Source of the DNA: Podarcis raffonei
Lineage: Eukaryota > Chordata > Lepidosauria > Squamata > Lacertidae
NCBI RefSeq assembly: GCF_027172205.1
Contig: NC_070603.1
Location: 6,374,501 to 6,438,500 of the forward strand
Direction of reading: 5' to 3'
DNA length: 64,000 bases
This document shows, piece by piece, positions 45,669 through 58,614 of this stretch (its first letter is position 1; every line of letters begins with the position of its first letter). The notes beneath the pieces were generated by a model that searched no databases, was not told the origin of the DNA, and saw only the letters and a program-made list of their open reading frames with translations. Position numbers and translations under genes: made by a program.

Positions 45669-48532
45669 GGTTATGGGTCACCAGCAATTAAGATAAGCAA
45701 CGTTCGTGCGTGTGAGAGACTGCAGCCAGAGGCCAGCTGATCAGACGCTGGGAAAGAAGACTGCAGTCAGAGTCGGCTGAGGAGCAGCCAAAGGCCAGCT
45801 AAGGAGTAGCTGGAGCCAGCTAGAGCGAAGGGAGCTCGCTGGGAAGGATCTGCTGGACCGGGAGGTGCTACTGTACTATAAGTAGGCCGGGCCCCGAGAG
45901 AACATGGCAGACAGCCAGAAATCGTCAATCCCTTTTGATAAGGTGGACGGGAGCAAGCCCTGGGTCAGGTGGCAGGCACTGAAGAAGGCAGTGGGAGCCA
46001 GGCCAGAGGGGGCTGAGAATTGCTCTGAGGAAGCACCAAGCCCAGGAGGGGCTGAGAGCTACTCAAAGGAGGCACCAAGCCCAGGAGGGGCTGAGGGACG
46101 CCCAAGAAGCCCAGAGGGGGCTGGAAGTCCAAGAGGGGCTGAGGGACACCCAGAAAGCCCAGAGGGGGCTGGGACTGTGTTGGGAAGCTATTGGAATGCA
46201 CCAACACATAAGCTGCGTGCTGGAGAGCAGCTGAGAGAAGAGAAGAGAATTGCAGTGGCTATCTCTTCCACTGAGACCTTTGCACCTGAGAGTGGGGGTG
46301 CAGGCCATTCCAAGGGTCTTAAGAGTGCACAGGCTGTTTGGCAGGAGCTGGAGGGGGTTTGCAGAGAAACCACAGCAGAAGCCAAAGGCCATTTCCCCAA
46401 AGGCAGAAAAGCCTCAAGCAGTGCTGCTGGAAAGGTTGGGGGGGCAGAGAAGACCAAAGGCAAGTTTGCAAAGTTTTCCAGTCGGCGATGTTTTGTTTGT
46501 GCTTCTTCTGAACACCTGCGTCGCAGCTGCCCACAGAGAGCAAGGGAGACACAGGATGTGTCCAAGGTTGCTTCCCATGGGAACCAGCCGGGTTTCCATG
46601 GCAACAAGTCCTGCAGAGGAGGCAGGCGTGGGAAACCGCAGATGCTACGTGCTCCAGAGAAGGGAGGAAACGCTTATCAGCTGTCTGCGTCAATGCCAGT
46701 TTTGGAGAACACCTGCAGCGAAGGCCCCAAGGTTGGGGGCAGCAGGAAGTCGGTTGCTAAGGCAACAAAGAAGGTCAACTCCAGAGTGCTACGTTGGGTT
46801 GTGGACTCGGCTGCTAATGCCCATCTGGTAACAGCGCCACCTGATGGACAAATGTGGAACTGCAAGGCTGTTTCAACTGGGAAAACAGTTGAATTTGCTA
46901 CTGGTTCACAGGGACATGTGACTCATGTTGCTAACGTGTTTGTCTCTTTCTTACAGGCTGAACTGAAGGTCTATTTCATACCTGAGATAAAACATTGCCT
47001 GTTATCTGTACCTTGCCTTTTACAGGAGGGATATTCAGTGAGTTTTGAGAAAAATGTTTGTACAATTTCCAGAGGGGGGAAGAAGCTAATAAGTGTTGAG
47101 AAGGATCAGAACAACCTCTTTGTTCTGGAAACACCTCTGGAGGGTGAGGGGAATGCTGGGAAAGCCACTGATCACACTCATGTGTCGTGTGCTTGCGTGT
47201 GGCACAAGAGAATGTCACATGGTTCCTGTGAGGACATTCAGATGTTATCAGAGTGCACCAAAGGGTGCCGGGTAAAAGAATGTGGTCAACCTTTGAATTG
47301 CAGAGCTTGCAGAAAAGCAAGGAACAAGGGATTTAATCATCCCAAGGTGGAGAGAGTAACCACAAAGCCTTTTGAGCTTGTGCATGCAGACCTTTTTGAT
47401 ATGCCACAGCCAAGTCTGGGCAAGGCCAAGGTTCTGATGGTGCTGACAGATGATTATACGCGGAACGCATGGGCATTCACGCTGAAAACTAAGGAGGAGG
47501 CAACACAACTGATCAAAGATTGGGTTGCAGAGGTGGAACTAAGGTTCTCCACCAAGGTGCAGGAGTTCAAGTGTGACCGAGGTTCAAAGGTCACTGGGTC
47601 TGCTCTAAAGGGTTTCTTTCGCCAGAGGGGGATACGTCACAAGGTGACTTCTCCTCAGGACAGTGGCGTGGCAGAGCTTAGGAGTAAAGCTCTGGTTCGA
47701 GCATCAGAGATTCTACTGGATGACTCTGGTTTGCCTCAAAGTTTTTGGGGGGAGGCGGTAAAGACAGCCAATTTCACGATGAACAGGTGCTACAATTCAG
47801 TGGTAGGTGACACCCCGTATTTCCTGCTTCATCGGCAGAAGCCGCTTGTGCATTTCTTTCACACTTTTGGTAGCAGAGCCATGGTGCCTGTACCAAAGTT
47901 TCTGCAGCAGGAGGGTGGCCCAAGGTACCAGGAAATGATCTTCTGTGGATATGAGCCTGCGACAAAAGGGTGGAGGTTCGCATATCCAGAAGGTGATCAG
48001 ACCAAGCTTCTGGTCAGTAAACAGGCTGAGTTCTTTGAGCAGGATGGTTGGGCAAGGCGCAAAGTGCGCTCTGACGTTCACTCAGATTGTCTGTTTGACT
48101 CTGAGGAGGAGGGAGAGCCAGAGCCTGAACCTGCTGGTGGAGACCAGGTCCCTGAACAGAGTAGGGCGTCTCCACAGGTTGTTAAGAGAGTGTCCAAGAG
48201 TGAGCCCTCATCTCCTGTGCGCATAATGGAGAAAGCTCACAGACGTGTCAAGTCAGAGGGGGAGTCTTCTGATGAGGAAGACGCACATGCTGGCCCCAGT
48301 GGGTCAGAAGGAGCACCCCAGTTTGTGCCCAGGCGGTCATCTCGGGCTACAAAGGGAATTCCACCTGAGAGGTTTCAGGTCACAAATGCGTGGGTTGGTT
48401 TCGCACAGTGCGAACCTGAGATTTGTGAGGAAGTTCAACAGGTGCCTAACAACGATGCCAGGAAGGGGCGGAAGGCAATGGGGAAGGTGTTGAACACTCA
48501 GAAGTCCTCTCAAAATGTGATTCGAGAGGGGG

Positions 48533-48912
48533 TGTGGAGAGAGGCTCAGAACTCACAGGGTTAAGAAGTTCTGAGTGACGTCTCACATTCTGAGGCGGGG
48601 TTTAGAATACTGAGAGGAGGGTTTTACTGCGTCTCTCAGTGTGTGTGTTTTTGCTCCGATGCGAAAGGAGCAAGATGTGCGCTCTGTCGCCGGGAAATTT
48701 ATAGCTGTTGTGTTTTGCTAAGGAATAAAGACTTAAAACATAGATAAGGAGACTGCTGCATCCAGCCTGAGTTATTGCCCTCACACAGAACGTTCCTGCT
48801 TCTGTTCCGCTGTGTTTACGTGCTGCTGGAGTCGGAGGTCTCTGGGGGAAAAGCAGAGAGCCGCGCAGGAGAAGTGTGCCGGACCCCCCGGACTGGCTCA
48901 GGTTTCGGAAGA
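48533..48912 (+). repeat. LTR of nested copia (3' LTR)
   Basis: Second 380-bp LTR of the nested copia, followed by the CTCCA target duplication. Confidence 0.9.
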
Positions 48913-51900
48913 CTCCAGTCTTCTGACTGGTGAACCTCAGCCTGTAGTGCAAAGTCCCTTTCAAATACCGGGCTATGCGCTTCAGAGCTTTCCAATCCTG
49001 AGCAGTAGGATTGTTAGCATGTCTGCTCAGCAGGTTAGTGCTTACAGCAATGTCAGGTCTTGAACATCTAGCAATGAAATTCAACTTGCCTAGAAATCTG
49101 GCTTTGTGTCTGACAACCTTGCCATTCTGGTCTGTCTTGGCCTTGAAGACCCATTTGCTGCCAACCAGTCTCATCCCTGGGACTACCGGTACCAACTCCC
49201 AAGTTTGGTTCCTGTTCAAGGAATCAACTTCAGCCTTCATGGCATTAAGCCAAGGCTCAGCATCTTTAGAGGTTAACTCCTGGACCTCTTTGAAGCTTGA
49301 AGGTTCCCACACCTTCTCTGAGCTACTAAGAACAGCAGTTGCCGTCTTAGCAAACTCATCAGCAAATCTCTTTGGAGGTTTGCCTTTGGTCGCCCTTTCA
49401 GACCTGCGAACCAGACGCAAGTCTTCTGGACTCATCTCCTCCTTCTTAGGAGAAAAGTGACCAATGGTGGTTCTTCCAGTTCATTGTCAGACTCATCAGA
49501 TGGTCTGACTGAGGCCTTTGCGCTTTTGTAGTCTGCTGTGTCATCACTGTCACTGACACCAGCAGCAGTGCCGCCCACTGAACTGGAATCCGAACTCTGA
49601 TCATCATCATCATCTCCATCATCCTCAGTTTCCACAGCTTCCTCAGCATGATCTGCTTTCTTCACATCACCTTCATCCTCCTCTGGGTAACTCTGGAAAA
49701 TTCCCACATTTCCCCCCCACTTAGGATTGTACTCAACACTCCTTGTGAACTTAATGGATTTAGAGTTAGTCATCCATACCCTGTATGCACCTTTTTCGTA
49801 CCCCATGAACAAACCATGTGCCCCACGCTTCCCAAGCTTGTTGCTTTGTGGGGTGTGTACCCACATGTCAGAACCAAAGATTCTCATGTGCTTGACGTTA
49901 GGTTTCTTACCAAACATTTTCTCATAGGGAGTGCAGCCAATAGGTGATGACAGTCTCCTGTTAAAAGAATAAACAAAATTCGCCAAAGCCTCCCCCCAAA
50001 ACTTCTCAGGGAGGTTGGCATCATGCAACAAGGTTTTTATTCCTTGCAGCAACGTTTGATTTGCTCTCTCCGCAAGCCCATTCATCCATGGCGATCTAGG
50101 CGTTGACAAGTCATGCTGGATTCCCTTCTCAGTCAGGAAAGCTTCAAACTGCTGAGAAGTGAATTCCCCGCCTCGATCAGTAAACAGACAACCAATACGT
50201 TTACCGTGAGCATTCTCCAACCAAGCACAGAATGCCTTGAACTTAGGAAATGCTTGCGATTTCTGCTCGAGCATAAACACATGAATGTACCTGGAAAAAG
50301 AATCAATTAGAACCATGAAGTACCTTGCTCCTCCCAAAGAGGGCGCAAGAGGCCCAACCAGGTCTGCGTGCACTAGCTGGTAGGGTTTGGAAGCCTGCCT
50401 GCTAGACTCCTTGCCTTTTGGAGCAACCTTCACCTTGTTCTCTGCACAAGATACACATTTCATGTGAAATTTACAGGGTTTGATGTCCAAACCTTCAACC
50501 AACCCAGGCATCTTGGCTAGCGCTTGCCAAGAGAGGTGACAAAATCTTCTATGTGCATCGTGAATGCATCCTGCATGAAGAACCTTGTTAGTTTGTGCAA
50601 CACAACAAGAATCAGCATTAGACATAACAGCATTGTCATCATAAGTTAGACAGAACAAACCATCCATCAACTTTGCATGCCACATGTCCTCTTTGCCTTT
50701 TCTGATGACACAGACAGTCCTCTTGAAGGAAACCTCAAAACCACGCCCAGTCAGCTGTGGAACACTAATCAAATTGTCCGCAGCTCCTGGAACAAAAAGT
50801 ACATCTCTGATGGTAGTATGCAGACTTGCAAGTTTCACAGTCCCAACTCCTGCAATTTGCAAAGTCCTTCCATCAGCCAGGTGGATCTCTCCATCTTGAG
50901 GTGTGAAGGAGATAAACAGATGGCGGCCCTTCGAAAGATGGCGGCTCGCCCCAGAATCCACAACAAACCTGGCCTTGGCCTTGTTTCCCACCGGCGTGGG
51001 CTTTTGCAGCTTGCCTTTAGCCTTTGGTGAAGCTGTGCCAGCAAACATAGCCTTGTTTTCCACTGGCGAGGGCTTTTACAACTTGCCCCCCTGCTCCTGG
51101 CCATCAGACGTGCCTTTAGCCTTTGGTGGAGCTGTGCCAGCAAACATAGCCTTGTTTTCCACTGGCGTGGGCTTTTGCAACTTGCCCCCCCCCCCGCTCC
51201 TGGCCACCAGCAGGCTTTATCCTTTGTTTACATCTGGCCTTCCGGCCTCTGCAAACGCTCTGACCTTGGTTCTCACGAGAAACAGAGCTCTCAGCTGCCG
51301 ACTCCTTGGCTCCCCCTGGAGGCTGGAATGCTGCCTGGGATGACGTGGCAGTCTGCTCCCCCTGCAGCTTGCAATCGGTGCCCTCAGCATCCCTGCATTC
51401 ACTAGCATTCTGGGAAACAGCCAGGACCTCCGATGCATTCAAACCCTGGGCTGGGGTGATTGGCAGGTGGGCCTTTTTCAAAGCATCCCACATGTCACAT
51501 GCCGTGAGATTTCCAGCAAGCATCTTTATTTCCTCCAGAGAGACAGATAAGACTATTATATCAACGGCCCTCGAATGCTGGGCCTCCCATTTCTCTGTCC
51601 GAGGAACTGGAGTGGCTTCAAACACAGTATGCCAGACTCCAAACTGACGCAGCAAACTCTCACACCATTCTGCCCAGCTCTGATAATTGTGCCGATTTAA
51701 CTTTGGGCACTCAGTGGCCTCCGAAGCTTGGAAAACATCCATTCCAGCTTTTTGCTTTAGCCGTGAGCCTTTATGCCTTCAAAAATGGCTTATCTCGGCA
51801 GCCCATAAATCACGATGCCTCTGGTTCGGCTCCCAGGCCAATTAGTTTTGCCGGACATCAAAAGCCTTTTCCGCGGCATCCAGAAAAGCCTCTGCTTTCA

Positions 51901-51980
51901 CTTTTCCAACACATACCTCTCAGCAGTCTGTCGCTGTCTTACTCTCCTGCAAGTGCCGTGAATCTGGGCCCGAAACCTGT

Positions 51981-52354
51981 TGTTGGGATACTGCCAGGGA
52001 GATAAAGTCCATCTGAGCCCCAAGCTCGGTGCCGGACGATCCATCAACCTCCCGTAGTCAGGCAATATCAGCAATTTAGCGGCACGAAGCCTCAAGAAAA
52101 GATAGCCACATTCTTGAACTTGTGCACACTCTTTCAGCAGAATTCACACAGCAAAAGTTGCACAGCATGAGAGCATATTTACAGTTTATTTGGCGTTGGT
52201 CAGAACAAAAAAGACATGACCGTCTGCTCCGACTGCTCAGGCAAAACAGCCAAAAACGAAAGGAACTTACAACATAAACATTCTGTGAGACAGGAAATGC
52301 GCAGGCTGTTATACAAACATCCTGCTCCCTTTTAAGGTGGAACGGAAATATCCT
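51981..52354 (-). repeat. LTR of outer copia (5' LTR)
   Basis: 374 bp matching 44405-44782. The adjacent inner sequence vaguely resembles the half-tRNA primer site used by copia. Confidence 0.86.
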
Positions 52355-52656
52355 GGTTCTCAACCTCCACTGCCTTGCAGCCAAACTCATTCATGAGAAA
52401 GTCATTGGGACACTGAGGTTAACCCTGAGATAATATCATGATCCTGCCTTTAACTCTGTGTACTTTGGGGATCGACCAAAGGTATTAATTTGTTTACTGG
52501 AAATATAGGCCAAATGCCACATCAAACAAGTTTTTCAGTGGTGCATCTGTGTGGTATGAGAGAAATGCTTACTTAGGACATTACATTGCAACAGATAAAT
52601 ATTTTAATAGACTTCTACTCTACAATTCCAATTGTAATGCAATAAAATACATTGTA
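52355..52656. other. Unassigned spacer between copia and MITE
   Basis: About 300 bp, nothing recognised. Confidence 0.5.
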
Positions 52657-52762
52657 CAGTGGTGCCTCGCAAGACGAAATTATTTCGTTCTGCGAGTTTC
52701 TTCGTCTTGCGGATTTTTTGTCTTGCGAAGCACGGCTATTAACAGCTTAGCGGCTTAGCGGC

Positions 52763-53196
52763 TGTAATGGTTATAGGGGTTGCTCGTGCGTAAGTTACTG
52801 CCACTCTGGGCTTGGTTGCCTGGTTAAACCTTTCTTGTCTGGACAGCCATTAGCTTCGTGGCTGCTCAGTCACTAGCAGAATCCGTCAGTGGGCGTTTCT
52901 TGAACTTCTTCCAACACAGAAGTTCTTTGATGCCAAGTCTCCTCCTACTCTCCCTGCGCGAAAGTCTTCTGCGCAGGGTGGGTGTGGGCAGCGGAGGATC
53001 CGTGCTCTCCCCGCTGGTCTCCGGCGAGGAGTCCTGGAGCCCCTTTGCCGATTCCCCCATCAGCCCCCCTTCACCCCTGGTGTTACGCTGATTGCCTTCC
53101 CCAGCAGATGGGCTGCCTCTCCCCCTGCTGGGCCCCTCTCCAGCATCGCTCGGGAGCCTTGCCTCCTCCTGTAGCTCCGATGGCAGTTCCCTGACA
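52763..53196 (-). repeat. LTR of chromovirus (3' LTR)
   Basis: 434 bp, TGTAATGG to CCCTGACA on the plus strand; paired with 57934-58367. Confidence 0.92.
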
Positions 53197-56100
53197 TCCA
53201 CCTCCCCCCCAGGACCCCCTCCACCCCAGGCCCGACCTTCTGATCCAACTTCGTCCCCTTCCTCGGCCGGCGATGCGGGGAACCCCCGGAAGGAGCTGTC
53301 TCCATCCTCTGAGGATTCAAAGCCCTCTTCCCACCCGCTCCGATTTCTTCCCGCATGGTCGGCCTCCCAGTCTGATTCTTCCCCCTCTGACGCCTCCCCT
53401 CCCTCCTCTTCGGAGGGAGGAAAACCCACAAAGTCCTCTTCGTTGTCTGTGGTTCCAAATTCTTCCTCCCAGAATCTCGCTAGTGGTTTTGGTTTATCTG
53501 GGAACAGGCTGTGGAACTCCTCCACAAGATACCCGTCGTTGATTGGTTCCGCGGGAATCCACGTGTTTTCTGACCTGGGTTCTCCCTCCCAAGCTACCAA
53601 ATACTCCACCTGGCTCCCTCGCCACCTTGAATTGAGTATTTCCGTGGCTTGGTTGTGGTGTTCCCTCTCCTCTACCTGCGGGTGGGTGGTGACTCCCCCC
53701 TCCCACCCCGGAAATTCCCGCCCCTCCCTGTACGGTGTGAGTAGGGACCTATGGAACACCGGGTGTATCTTCATGCTGTCAGGCAACTTGAGCTTGAATG
53801 CCACGGGGTTCACCTGCTGTGTTACTTCAAAAGGTCCCAGCCGCCTCGGCTGCAACTTCTTGCACCCTCCCTTAAAGGGTAACCCTTGGGTGGACAACCA
53901 CACTCGGTCTCCCACCCGTATGGCCTCCCCCTCCCGACGGTGCTTGTCTGCCTGCCTCTTGTAAACCTCCTTGGCCCGCTCCAAGTTCATCTTGAGTTGC
54001 TGGTGCAAGGCCTCCATTTCTTCCACAAACTGCTCTGCCGCAGGTACACCCCATGCTTCCCCCCCTCCCCGGAAAGGCCCTGGGGTGACACCCATAATTG
54101 GCCATGAACGGGCTCATTCCCATGGACACATGTTCAGCGTTATTGTACGCAAATTCTGCCAGCGCTAGTTTCTCTACCCAATCATTCTGTCTCTCGCTGA
54201 CGTAGCAGCGTAGGTACTGCTGGAGTATACTGCTCTTTCTGCTTGCCCGTTGGTTTCCGGGTGTCTCGCCGTCGAGAAGCCCACCTCGACCTGCAGCAAG
54301 CTCATGAGCTTCCTCCAGAACCGGGAAGTAAATTGTTTCCCGCGATCTGAGATGACCCTCGAGGGAGTCCCATGCAGCCTGAAGATGTGCTCTACAAACA
54401 ACCTGGCTGTTTCCTCTGCCGTCACCGCATGCGAGCACGCTATGAAATGGCACATTTTTGTCAGTAGATCGACTACTACCATGACTGCTGTCTTACCTCT
54501 TGACTTGGGCAAATCTGTCATAAAATCGATGGACACCACCTCCCAGGGTCTTCCCGGCGTGGGTAAGGGTTCCAGTAACCCTGCGGGTGCAGCCCTCTCC
54601 CCCTTTGCCCTCTGGCAGCGGTCGCACCCCCTTACATATTCCCGTACATCTTCCCTCACCCTTGGCCACCAGAACTGCCTGGTGACCAGCAACATGGTTT
54701 TGTGCTGTCCAAAGTGGCCCCGCCGTTGGGTTGTCGTGGAGTTGTTTGAGTACCCTTCCCCTCAAGGCCTCCCCCGGTACGTACAGCGCCCCCTTATAGT
54801 ACAGTAGCCCTTCCTTTTCCTCAAACCCTCCATGGTTTTCCCTTTCGTCCCGGAGTTCCCTGATTTTAGTTTGAGCGATCTCGTCGTTTCTAGTGAGCCC
54901 GGCCAGTTCTCGTTTCCCAACCAACGCTCCCCCACACACCCATCGGTTCTCAGGGATCACGTGTCGGACCTCCGGCAGTCCCTCTCCTTCTATGTACTCC
55001 GGCTTCCGGGAGAGAGCATCTGCTCTTACATTTTCCTCTCCCGGCACGTACCAGATTTTGAAAGAAAACTTGGAGAACTCCTGTGCCCATCGAATCTGTC
55101 TCTGGTTGAGTACTCGAGCAGTCCTCCAGTATTCCAAGTTCTTGTGATCCGTACAAACCTGGATCTTGTGCTGCGCCCCTATTAACAGATGTCTCCATTG
55201 GCAAAACGCTGCATAGATTGCCAGCAGTTCGCGGTCATACACCGTGTAGTTTTGCTCTGACTTGCTTAGCTTCCTCGAGAAAAAGGCACACGGCCTCCAT
55301 CCCTGCTGGGCCCCTGGCTTGAAAAGTACTGCTCCGATGGCTCGGTCTGACGCGACGGTCTCCAGCCTCATGGGCTTCTCCAGATCCACGTGCAGAAGCT
55401 GCTCTTCCGAAGCGAACGCCTTCTTCAGTCTTTCAAAGGATTGCTGGGCACTCTCTGTCCAGGCGAACTTCTTTTTACTACTGAGACAATCGGTGATGGG
55501 TGCTGTCAAGTGGGCGAAGTTCTTGATGAACTTCCTGTAGAAGTTGGTGAACCCTAGGAACCTCTGCACATCCTTCCGGGTTTTGGGGGCCTTCTATTCC
55601 AGCACCGCCTGCACCTTGCTTGGGTCCATAGCTAGGCCCTTGTCTGACAACTTGTACCCCAGAAACTCGACCTCTCTGGCGTGAAATTGGCATTTCTCCA
55701 GCTTGACCCACAACTGGTGCTTCTGCAGTCTCTTTGGCACTTCCCTGACATCTCTGACATGTTGCTCCTCATTGTCAGAATAGATTAAGATGTCGTCCAG
55801 AAAGGCTACGCAGTTCTTGTACAGCAAGGACCCCAACACGTGGTGCATGAATGCTTGAAAACAGGTGGAGCCCGACTGTAATCCAAATGGCATAACTAAG
55901 TACTCAAAGGCTCCCAGGGGGGTGAACATAGTGGTTTTCCATTCATCCCCCTCCCTCACCCTAATCAAATTGTACGCTCCCCTGAGGTCCAGCTTGGTAA
56001 AAAATTTCCCCTGCCTCACCCATGTTAAAATGTCGTCAATCCTGGGCATTGGGAAGGTCACAGGTTCTGACGCAAGGTTCACCCCCCTGTAATCTACGAC

Positions 56101-57933
56101 CAATCTGGGCTGATTTGTGTCTTTTTTTGTCCACAAAGAACACCGGACTGCCCCCCACCGCCTTTGATTCTCTTATGAAACCTCTCTTCAGGTCCTTGTC
56201 AATAAACAGCCGCAACTCCTGCATCTCCCGGTCAGACATGGCATACAGCTTACCCACTGGCAGCTGAGCCCCTGGGAGTAAGTTGATTTGGCAGTCAAAG
56301 GGCCTATGGGGGGGTAGTCTATCCGCCACCTTCTCGCTAAAGACCTCCTTCAGGTCAGCATATTGTGGTGGCACCTCCCCTTTTGGCTCTACAGCCATAA
56401 CAGCCACCCTGGCCACTGTCATCCTTGGGTTCTCCCCCCCCCGACAGTGTTCCAAGCAGTAAGCTGACCCAAAGGTGACCGACCGCTGATGCCATGACAC
56501 TACTGGATCATGTAATGCCAGCCAGCTCATTCCCAGTATTATTGGGGTTCCTGCCAGTGTGGCTACGTGAAAGGCAATGGTCTCTGTGTGCCTGGAAACC
56601 CTCATTCACATTGGTGGGGTCTGGTGTGTCACTTCCCCTCCTAGAAGTTCCCTGCCATCGATGGTGGTCACTTGCAAGGGAAAATCCAGGGGCAACAGGT
56701 GGAGTTGGTGCTCTAGAGCGAAGTCCTTGCTGAAGAAATTGCAGGAACTGCCTGAATCCAGCAGCCCCTTAACCTTGACTGGGTGTCCATTTGGGAGTTC
56801 TAGCACCACTTCTATGGCTATAGCTGCCCTGGGGGGGTCTGGTTGGGGCACTTCTATTGGTTGCTGGCCTGGCTGCTGTGCCCGCTGATCGGCAGCCAAG
56901 CGTTGGCGTTTCCCCGTGCCTGCCCCTTTTCCTCCTCCTCCTCACAGCCAGCAGCTCCCACCATCCCTTGCCAGGCCTTTCTTTGAGGGCAGACCCTGGC
57001 AAAATGTCCAGGCTGTTGGCAGAGGAAACACTTCTTGGTGGTTTTCCAATCCTTTCCCTCCCTCTTGCGACCTTCACTGGAGTTTGAAATCTCCCCCCCG
57101 TGCGCGCCATCTATTTCCATTGGCTCAGCCGGCTGGGAAGGCTGCCTCGGTATTTCAGGAATGCGGTAGTCATGGCAATGTTCCCCTCTCCCTTCGCGCT
57201 TCTCCAGAGCCCGCACTTCCTGTCTTACCCCAATCGTGAGCACAGCCTTGGTCAGCTCATCCATTGACTGAGGGCGGGGCGCGCGGGAAAGTTCGTCTTT
57301 CACCATTGGGGACAACCCTTCCTCAAATAACATCTGAATGGGTTCGGAGTCCAAATCCCACCCAAGCCGGTGGATTAACATAGCAAAGCGCGACCAGTAG
57401 TCTCTTACTGATTGGCTTCCCTGCTTGCACCCCATCAGTTCCCGTCGCGTCACATTTTGCTCCACTTGACTGGAATGCATTGCATCCATCGCCTGAAAAA
57501 ATTTCCTAAGGTCCTTCAAGGCGGCATTTTGTGTTGCCATTAGGGGCCTGATCCATTCACAGGCCCCATCCTGTAGATGCCCAACTATATAGGCCACCCT
57601 CTCCCCATCATCAGCAAAGTCATCATGCTGTAGTGCCAAAGCATACTCTATTTCCGTTTGGAACGCGTTGTAGTCCTGGGGCTTCCCCCCAAACTTGTGC
57701 ACCAGTCCCGGTACCTTCCTTGCGATGGGGGTGGGTCTGACCTGGGCATCCTGAGTCCGCCGTTCGTCCAGCCTCGCCGTCAGGAGAGCGACATGCTGTT
57801 CCAAATCTCGGTTCCTCTCCATGAGACTCTGCACACCAGCAGTCCGCTCCGTGGCACCGGCTTCTGCGGTTTGACTCATGATGCTGCCCTGCCTGTCGCT
57901 GCGCACAAGCAACTTCAGGGACTGATGGATTGC

Positions 57934-58367
57934 TGTAATGGTTATAGGGGTTGCTCGTGCGTAAGTTACTGCCACTCTGGGCTTGGTTGCCTGGTTAAAC
58001 CTTTCTTGTCTGGACAGCCATTAGCTTCGTGGCTGCTCAGTCACTAGCAGAATCCGTCAGTGGGCGTTTCTTGAACTTCTTCCAACACAGAAGTTCTTTG
58101 ATGCCAAGTCTCCTCCTACTCTCCCTGCGCGAAAGTCTTCTGCGCAGGGTGGGTGTGGGCAGCGGAGGATCCGTGCTCTCCCCGCTGGTCTCCAGCGAGG
58201 AGTCCTGGAGCCCCTTCGCCGATTCCCCCATCAGCCCCCCTTCACCCCTGGTGTTACGCTGATTGCCTTCCCCAGCAGATGGGCTGCCTCTCCCCCTGCT
58301 GGGCCCCTCTCCAGCATCGCTCGGGAGCCTTGCCTCCTCCTCTAGCTCCGATGGCAGTTCCCTGACA
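57934..58367 (-). repeat. LTR of chromovirus (5' LTR)
   Basis: 434 bp, about 99.3 percent identical by eye to 52763-53196. Confidence 0.92.
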
Positions 58368-58614
58368 GCGGCTATTAACGGCTTCGCGGCTTAGCGGCTA
58401 TTAACGGCTTAGCGGCTTAGCAGCTTAGCGGCTATTAACGGCTTAGCGGCTTTAAGAAAAAGGAAACAAACTCGCAAGAACTCGCAAGACGTTTTCGTCT
58501 TGCGAAGCAAGCCCATAGGGAAATTCGTCTTGCGGAACGACTCAAAAAACGGAAAACTCTTTGGTCTTGCGAGTTTTCCGTCTTGCGAGGCATTTGTCTT
58601 GTGAGGTACCACTG

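Larger units (their letters stand above)
45289..48912 (+). mobile_element. Ty1/copia LTR retrotransposon (nested copy), very young, probably non-autonomous
   Basis: A 3.6-kb plus-strand element inserted in the outer copia, with a 5-bp target duplication CTCCA (45284-45288 and 48913-48917). Its two LTRs read as identical. GGTTATGGG right after the left LTR fits the copia habit of priming from the anticodon stem of initiator tRNA-Met. One long open frame covers gag with a CCHC knuckle, protease and integrase parts. I recognise no reverse transcriptase or RNase H part, so it would depend on another element. Confidence 0.88.
44405..52354 (-). mobile_element. Ty1/copia LTR retrotransposon (outer copy), broken
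   Basis: A minus-strand copia fossil, about 4.3 kb without the nested insertion. LTRs are at its ends. Going inward from the right come gag, aspartic protease, integrase (HH-CC type and core), a reverse-transcriptase remnant, and RNase H of the copia kind beside the left LTR, with a purine-rich tract before that LTR. The coding region has several breaks. LTR divergence is about 1 percent by eye, so it is fairly young. I found no matching target duplication. A second copia element lies inside its RNase H region. Confidence 0.88.
52763..58367 (-). mobile_element. Gypsy chromovirus LTR retrotransposon, broken, young
   Basis: A 5.6-kb minus-strand Metaviridae fossil with a 5-bp target duplication GCGGC (52758-52762 and 58368-58372). 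From right to left: LTR, gag with a CCHC knuckle, protease, reverse transcriptase, RNase H, integrase, and a chromodomain near the left end (about 53.5-53.7 kb), then the second LTR. The coding region has roughly half a dozen breaks. About three LTR differences in 434 bp indicate recent insertion. Confidence 0.9.
52657..58614. mobile_element. Tigger-like MITE (second family) split by a Gypsy element
   Basis: Left end CAGTGGTGCCTCGCAAGACG after TA at 52657. Right end GTGAGGTACCACTG before TA, at 58614. The inside has CGTCTTGCGA-type words on both arms and a short tandem array of GCTATTAACGGCTTAGCG units (about 58369-58450). The native length without the insertion is about 350 bp. Related in end sequence to the 6176 family but with a different body. 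Confidence 0.8.

Noticed and set aside
46063-49063. Antisense and off-frame open stretches over the nested copia
   Set aside because: Shadows of the copia coding frame and its LTRs.
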